Positions 59,046-64,000 of a stretch of 64,000 bases of DNA are shown here, in pieces. The position numbers and the translations under genes are program-made. The stretch spans positions 1,596,001 through 1,660,000 of the forward strand of contig NZ_CP139304.1 in assembly GCF_034092415.1 (NCBI RefSeq), given 5' to 3'. The notes beneath the pieces are model-generated. The model searched no databases and had not been told where the DNA came from. It saw nothing but the letters and a program-made list of their open reading frames with translations. Numbering within the stretch: the first letter of the stretch is position 1; each line of letters begins with the position of its first letter. Source of the DNA: Prochlorococcus sp. MIT 1341. Its GTDB lineage: Bacteria > Cyanobacteriota > Cyanobacteriia > PCC-6307 > Cyanobiaceae.

Positions 59046-59212
59046 GCTTTAGGTTTCGAGACGGCTCAAGTTTTACTTCATAAGGTAGCAAATGTAGTTC
59101 CGGTCTGCTGACCCTTCGAAAAGCTGAAATGGCACTTCAGAAATCTTTAAATAGAATTGAGTCTGGAATGTAGATGTATTAGAGATAGACGTTGCAGGGT
59201 TGGAAAAGTATT
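59046..59212 (+). pseudogene. Decayed fragment of a short-chain dehydrogenase
   Basis: NNALGFETAQVLLHKVANVV, then a stop and a frameshift, then AEMALQKSLNRIESG, corresponding to residues 22-75 of the SDR family (GANSGLGFDTAEALLEKNAT in the intact 17.3-kb gene). The start and the rest are missing. Its left border is the composite repeat. Confidence 0.7.
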
Positions 59213-59224
59213 AGCATTAGGGCT

Positions 59225-59431
59225 TTAATTCCTCTTGCTCAAGTTCTTTTTTCTTCTGGATTCATCATTCTCCAATGTGGTTTTGATTAAATCCTGATAA
59301 CCACCCTTTGCAGAGCTGATTCCAAACATTACTAAAAACCCTAGTCCAGAAAATAAGATTAAGCCTATCTCTACTGGGCCCAAAGTAAGAGCAATAGAAA
59401 AAAGACCAGGCATAGAGGAGTAATTACTCAA
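59225..59431 (-). CDS. Small membrane protein (68 aa)
   Basis: MSNYSSMPGLFSIALTLGPV, helix EIGLILFSGLGFLVMFG, then the basic tail KTTLENDESRRKKNLSKRN. Function unknown. Confidence 0.6.
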   Translation of the reverse strand: MSNYSSMPGLFSIALTLGPVEIGLILFSGLGFLVMFGISSAKGGYQDLIKTTLENDESRRKKNLSKRN

Positions 59432-59517
59432 TTATTTATGCGCCTATTATAGTTTACCTTGGTCAATTAATAAACAAAATTATGTATTAGCTAGTATAAT
59501 AGCCAAAACTCATAAGT

Positions 59518-60459
59518 TTGAATCTTTTGGAGCTTTCCATCGTTTCTCCTGTATATCAATCGGCAGGTAGTATAGGAGCATTAGTTCGAGAAATCACCAA
59601 AAGTTGTAAAGCCTTAGAAGTCGAATTTGAGATTATACTTGTAGAAGATGGTAGCAGAGATAATTCATGGACTATGATAGAGAAAGAATGCGCTAGAGAC
59701 CCTAGAGTTATAGGTCTCAAGTTCTCTAGAAACTTTGGACAACATAATGCAATAATGGCAGGACTTAGTTACTCAAGTGGAGATTGGGTTGTTGTAATTG
59801 ATTGCGATTTACAGGATTCACCTGACCAGATAGTCAATTTATATAATGAAGCAAGGAAAGGCTATGATGTAGTTCTTGCCTTGCGAGAAAAAAGAAGAGA
59901 TAATTATTTGAAAAGATTAACATCTAAATTATTCTATAAATGCTTTAGTTATCTTACAGATACAGATCAAGATCCACGAGTTGCCAACTTTGGTATATAT
60001 AGCAAACTGGTAATTAATTCAGTTTTGCAGATGAAAGATAAAATAAAATATTTCCCGGCGATGGTAAATTGGGTGGGGTTTAAAACTAAAAAATTACCAA
60101 TTTTACACAGCACTAGTCAAAGAGGTAAATCCTCATATGGCATTTTAAAATTAATCTTGTTAGCGTTTAACATCACTATAGGATTCTCCGATAAACCCTT
60201 GCGATTATTTGCACTATCTGGTTTCTTGGCTTCTTTTGTCTCAATTTCTCTAGCATTTATATATCTTTTATTGGCTTTAATGGGAAAGCTTACTGTTTCT
60301 GGATTTGCAACCTTGTCTATATCTATTTTCATGTCAACAGGAATGATTATTATGGTTTTAGGAGTCATCGGACTTTATTTAGGTAAAACATTTGATTCAG
60401 TAAAGGATCGTCCAACTTATATCATCCAGAAAGCTATAACTCCTCCTTTTAGGCAATAG
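59518..60459 (+). CDS. GT2 glycosyltransferase, GtrB/DPM1-like (313 aa)
   Basis: Transfers glucose (or similar) to a polyprenyl phosphate. The family-2 domain has LSIVSPVYQSAGSIGALVRE, ILVEDGSRDNSW and VVIDCDLQDSPDQI (DXD-type Mn site), and two C-terminal helices (from about residue 225) anchor it in the membrane. TTG start at 59518. It pairs functionally with the GtrA flippase-like gene at 61.95 kb. Confidence 0.87.
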   Translation: MNLLELSIVSPVYQSAGSIGALVREITKSCKALEVEFEIILVEDGSRDNSWTMIEKECARDPRVIGLKFSRNFGQHNAIMAGLSYSSGDWVVVIDCDLQDSPDQIVNLYNEARKGYDVVLALREKRRDNYLKRLTSKLFYKCFSYLTDTDQDPRVANFGIYSKLVINSVLQMKDKIKYFPAMVNWVGFKTKKLPILHSTSQRGKSSYGILKLILLAFNITIGFSDKPLRLFALSGFLASFVSISLAFIYLLLALMGKLTVSGFATLSISIFMSTGMIIMVLGVIGLYLGKTFDSVKDRPTYIIQKAITPPFRQ

Positions 60460-60523
60460 AGGTAGAACACTAAGTCTTGCAATATATCCCATACGTAGAA
60501 AAAATAAGAATTTCAAAAATGTT

Positions 60524-61771
60524 TTACTTAAGTTGTCCCATCTTTTCTAATTGTCTAAAAATCTTATCGTAATCGCCGGTATCTAAATGTTTATGCAATG
60601 GGATAAATATATGGCTATTTTTTACAGCATCTGGTCCAGATAGCTTTTCATTAGATTCTTTTGCGATATTGTACAGGTTTGAGGTTCCCGTTTCACATCC
60701 ATTTTTAAATAAAGTCTCTTGTGCCAAGTTTCTTGACTCGACAGGTATTATAAATTGCCAAAATGTATCCTTTGTGTTTAAGGAATTGCCACCAATTGGC
60801 ATACTAACTTTTCTTCCTTTATAAGCTTTTACTGCTTTTTCTGCCATCTTCCTTCTTTCCGAAATTAGGCATTCAAGCTTTTCGAGATAAATTATCATTT
60901 TTTCACATTGGACTTTGCTTATATCTTCAAAGTAAAAATTTGGTAAATTCTTATATAGTTTGAAACCTGTAGTAGGGCCAAGTAGATTATCAAATAGTTC
61001 TTTATTTAGTCTCCGAATAATATTAAGGAGATCGTAGGTTATAAATTTAAAAATATGCTTATTTAAAGCAATATTCCAAATCAATGTTTTTAATATTATT
61101 TTCCTAATACGCCAACTATCAGGGGAGATTAAGGTTGATGATAATTTGTTTAACTTGTCAACAAAGCGCCTATCTTTAGAGATAATAAAGCTCCCATTGT
61201 AGCTGTCGACGTATTTGGTGATGGATGAACTATAGAAACCAGCCTTACCATGCATGCCTAAAGGAATTCCATTAAATTCAGCTCCAATCGCTTGAGAAAT
61301 GTCTTCAAAAATCACAATACCAGCCTCATTGCAAATCCCTACTATTTCGTCAATATTTGGTACTATGCCAAATAAATAAGTCAGTAAAATGCAAGCTGGT
61401 TTATTTGAATTTATCTTAGCTTTTAAATCCTTCGTACAGACGTTAAAGTATTGAAGCTCTATATCTACAAATAATGGTTTAAGTCCAAGTGAATAAATAA
61501 TATTTAACATTGGAGGTATTGTTAATGGTGTTATTAGAATTTCAGTTCCAACTTCCAAATTTAAGGAAGATAGACATGCGTAAAAACTTGTTCGTGCATA
61601 TGGGAATAAGGCGACATCCACATCACCATATAGTCGTTTTATTGCTTCCTTTGATTTACTCTTTGTTTTCTCACTAGCCCTTTTGCATCCATTTTCATTT
61701 ACAAGACTTATAATCAAGGATGACGCGTCTTCCCAGATTGAATGATATATGTTCCCTCGGCTAATTCTCAT
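60524..61771 (-). CDS. DegT/DnrJ/EryC1-like PLP aminotransferase (415 aa)
   Basis: FEDISQAIGAEFNG (Asp157) and SSSITKYVDSYNGSF (candidate PLP Lys186) place it in the DegT fold, but glycine-rich loops are less conserved than in the 50.58-kb enzyme, and the middle (residues 210-270) is divergent. Probably a sugar aminotransferase of another specificity. Confidence 0.75.
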   Translation of the reverse strand: MRISRGNIYHSIWEDASSLIISLVNENGCKRASEKTKSKSKEAIKRLYGDVDVALFPYARTSFYACLSSLNLEVGTEILITPLTIPPMLNIIYSLGLKPLFVDIELQYFNVCTKDLKAKINSNKPACILLTYLFGIVPNIDEIVGICNEAGIVIFEDISQAIGAEFNGIPLGMHGKAGFYSSSITKYVDSYNGSFIISKDRRFVDKLNKLSSTLISPDSWRIRKIILKTLIWNIALNKHIFKFITYDLLNIIRRLNKELFDNLLGPTTGFKLYKNLPNFYFEDISKVQCEKMIIYLEKLECLISERRKMAEKAVKAYKGRKVSMPIGGNSLNTKDTFWQFIIPVESRNLAQETLFKNGCETGTSNLYNIAKESNEKLSGPDAVKNSHIFIPLHKHLDTGDYDKIFRQLEKMGQLK

Positions 61772-61953
61772 GATAACTCGATTTTAAAAAAAATTCTAGC
61801 ATTAAGTAGCTTTTGCGCTAAGCCAGAATATTTCCAGCCAACTTTTTATAGAGTAATCTTACCCTCCCCCTTAACCATATTAAACTTTTCTAATTTTATC
61901 AAGGTTACTTGTTAGTTATTAAGTAGACTTTCTTTCTCTCCTCTTTACTATTT

Positions 61954-62358
61954 TTGCATCTCTTAACCCTTTCACTTATACAGCGTATAAAAAGTATTTT
62001 CATAAGATACAGTTTTTTTCGATTTATTCTTGTCGGCCTTGGAGGTGAGGTTGTTTATCTATTTTTGTATACATTGATTCTTTTACAAGGACAACCTGCA
62101 AAAAATGCCGTTTTCTTGGCTGGCTTACTAGGTGTTCTTTTAAACTCCTTTACTCATTCTAAAATAACTTTTAAGGTTAAATACAGCAGAAAAATAATTG
62201 TCCTTTACTCTTTAGTTCAAATCATATGTTTGATCAGCGTTACTTTACTTGCCTCCATTCTTCAATATTTAGCATTTCATCCCTTTATAATAGGAATCAT
62301 TACGATGATATTATGGGCAGTGTTGTCATTTTTTCTAATCCGTAATCTCTTAACTTAG
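61954..62358 (+). CDS. GtrA-family membrane protein (about 134 aa)
   Basis: Four helices in the GtrA pattern: FFRFILVGLGGEVVYLFLYT, AVFLAGLLGVLLNSFTHSKI (the conserved N-x-x-x-T/F-F segment), VLYSLVQIICLISVTLLASI and a last helix. GtrA proteins are thought to flip lipid-linked sugars. The start is probably TTG 61954. A broken relative lies at 51.73-52.05 kb. Confidence 0.75.
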   Translation: MHLLTLSLIQRIKSIFIRYSFFRFILVGLGGEVVYLFLYTLILLQGQPAKNAVFLAGLLGVLLNSFTHSKITFKVKYSRKIIVLYSLVQIICLISVTLLASILQYLAFHPFIIGIITMILWAVLSFFLIRNLLT

Positions 62359-62380
62359 AAAACTATGACCTTCTTCACTG

Positions 62381-63910
62381 CTAAAAATCTTTTTCACTTG
62401 ATCCATGAATTTTCTTTAGACAATCTCTAGCAACTCTCCTACCATTTGTCATTATCAATAACGCGATAGTACTACCTGGGATTGAGGGGAAACCAGCAGA
62501 ATCAGCTACATATACGCCAGGCAAACCGAATACTTCTCCTGAAGGGTAACAATCAGATAGTTCTACAGGCCTTTCTTTCATGGGTGTCGTTCCTCCAAAG
62601 TGCCATCCCCCTAACTGATTACCTCTGAGCAACTGTGATAACAACGAAGTAAAAGGTATAGGGATTAAAAATAATTCATTGAATTTGATTAGCACGCTTT
62701 TAAATAACTCATAAAATGCTTTTTTTGGAGAACGGTTCTTGTTTTCACGTATAGTCATTTCTTGAATGTAGCGCTCATTAGTTCTTTTGGTATTGCAAAC
62801 TATCAAGCTGGGTATTCCTATATTTGAATGGTAGCAAGTTATTGAAAATTTTATAAAACTTGTAGCCCAAATATAAATAGGGTAAATTATTTTAGGTAAC
62901 TTAGACTTTATTTGCCTTGTGATCTCACTATTAATTGGTCCTAACTGAGTATGACACCATGTGTTACCTGTACTTTGTGATCGCATTTCTAAAAAGTGTG
63001 AACAGAGTTCGCTACCTCTTATTTTCGAATGTTTAGATGATTTATTTATGCTAAGATTTAGATATGCCTGAAGGTATATCGGTGCTGAGTAAAGCGAATA
63101 GTAAGTGGTTTTATCGATATTATTGTTTAATGATCTTATACTTAAATCTACAATTCCAGTTGTATTTATGCAGCCTGCACATAATAAAACTCCATCGTAC
63201 ACCCTAGACTCTTCATGGCTAATTTGGTTAAGCTCAGTATTATACTTTTCAAATATAATCTTATTTCCACTCTTAGTTCCTTTTATGGATAGAACATTAC
63301 AGTTTGGGATATAATTAAATGAACTAGATCTTATAAGTTCTTTCAAATACCCCTCAGGTTTAAATGGTGTAATCATTTCTTTACCCGATTTTTTTACATT
63401 CCTAGTAATTGCTATACGTGAATGTCCTAAAATTAGGTCAGCTTCGTCCTTTTTCCTTTCATCATTAGTATTTATTTCATTCTTGCTACTAATGTTGAAA
63501 AAATAATCTAAATCATCTTCTCCTCTTATTAGTTCTAGACAGTCGATTATGTGATCAACATCGATTTGCTTCGGTTGTGAACCTTCAGGCCATTCACTTA
63601 AGTCGTCACTTTTAGGAAGTAGCATTGAACCACTATATACATTGCTGAACCCTAACCATGCGTGACTTGAGCATATTCTCTTACTATGAATCTTCCTAGA
63701 CCATCGATTATCATTTAGACCATATGCAAAATATGACCCTTTATAGAGTTTGCTGTTAGGCACAGCTTTGTTTGTACAAAATAATTCTTTCTTTGTTAGC
63801 CCAATATCATATATGTCTACCAGTATTTTTTCATCTTCAGAAAGAGCCGAACAGGCACCAAAGCTTGCCAGTCCCGAACCAACTACAGCAATTCTTTTTT
63901 TATTGGTCAA
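62381..63910 (-). CDS. FAD-dependent GMC-type oxidoreductase (509 aa)
   Basis: N-terminal dinucleotide fold KRIAVVGSGLASFGACSALS binds FAD. The C-terminal GMC_oxred_C segment GNQLGGWHFGGTTPM, then GVYVADSAGFPSIPGSTIAL contains the catalytic His (WHFGG) and the FAD-contacting GST. Similar genes in O-antigen clusters oxidise sugar hydroxyls. Neighbours support a role in the glycan pathway. Substrate unknown. Confidence 0.78.
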   Translation of the reverse strand: MTNKKRIAVVGSGLASFGACSALSEDEKILVDIYDIGLTKKELFCTNKAVPNSKLYKGSYFAYGLNDNRWSRKIHSKRICSSHAWLGFSNVYSGSMLLPKSDDLSEWPEGSQPKQIDVDHIIDCLELIRGEDDLDYFFNISSKNEINTNDERKKDEADLILGHSRIAITRNVKKSGKEMITPFKPEGYLKELIRSSSFNYIPNCNVLSIKGTKSGNKIIFEKYNTELNQISHEESRVYDGVLLCAGCINTTGIVDLSIRSLNNNIDKTTYYSLYSAPIYLQAYLNLSINKSSKHSKIRGSELCSHFLEMRSQSTGNTWCHTQLGPINSEITRQIKSKLPKIIYPIYIWATSFIKFSITCYHSNIGIPSLIVCNTKRTNERYIQEMTIRENKNRSPKKAFYELFKSVLIKFNELFLIPIPFTSLLSQLLRGNQLGGWHFGGTTPMKERPVELSDCYPSGEVFGLPGVYVADSAGFPSIPGSTIALLIMTNGRRVARDCLKKIHGSSEKDF

Positions 63911-64000
63911 TGCATATTTCCATCTTTCATTACTGTAACATGTTTAAACTTCCTTTATAAGACAGATACAATCACTACTTACTTTACCTACCTTGAAAAG

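Overview
The window looks like a low-light-adapted Prochlorococcus chromosome segment (or a very close marine picocyanobacterium). The base composition is AT-rich, genes are short, and there are many 30-100 aa single-helix proteins. Families typical of marine picocyanobacteria are present: nirA, DUF4278, DUF3764, a SomA/OprB-type porin with an SLH domain, DUF1330 and a CYP120-like P450. This assignment is inference from gene content; no rRNA or tRNA was seen. The left edge cuts nirA; the right edge lies just upstream of an FAD oxidoreductase.

1-20.9 kb is a mosaic of small genes, truncated genes and repeats. It starts with nirA (two NtcA-type boxes upstream), then DUF4278, DUF1330, a PDZ protein, a dnaB tail remnant and a LOG-family protein. 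Two near-identical loci (5.8 and 12.0 kb) carry a glutamine-riboswitch-like leader in front of a 59-aa peptide gene. A divergent pair of a coiled-coil protein and a CP12-like mini-protein sits at 7.1-7.7 kb and is duplicated at 48.7-49.4 kb. A compact intergenic unit that may encode two divergent small RNAs occurs at 6.7-6.95 and 14.9-15.17 kb, the second next to a truncated tyrosine integrase. A desaturase, a T4 DenV-like repair enzyme, an SDR, a cupin and a serine protease are also here.

20.9-33 kb has a 1247-aa DUF285/Ig-like/autotransporter surface protein, a FkbM methyltransferase, a P450, a B12-binding radical SAM protein and small membrane-protein operons. 33-40 kb has a cupin lipoprotein, a His-rich lipoprotein divergent from a porin with a 9-1-9 palindrome between them, and an ABC-F ATPase; about 440 bp including the His-rich lipoprotein gene is repeated directly on the other side of this module. 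40-50 kb holds an operon of overlapping mini-genes, DUF1499/SemiSWEET, gamma-glutamyltransferase, and an OsmC-containing chimeric gene with no normal start and an internal stop. 50.5-64 kb is a surface-glycan island: two DegT-type aminotransferases, a GtrB-like glycosyltransferase, GtrA (one intact, one broken), a carbamoyltransferase, a methyltransferase, a polytopic membrane protein and an FAD oxidoreductase, interrupted by a locally GC-rich selO.

The strongest unexplained signal is a composite intergenic repeat with more than 20 full or partial copies. Every copy I found reads in the same direction on the + strand, regardless of flanking gene orientation. Its edges coincide with the breakpoints of most of the duplicated and decayed genes listed here (cupin tails, osmC 5' end, SDR fragment, the 59-aa gene, the His-rich lipoprotein block), so it appears to be the substrate on which this region has been shuffled.
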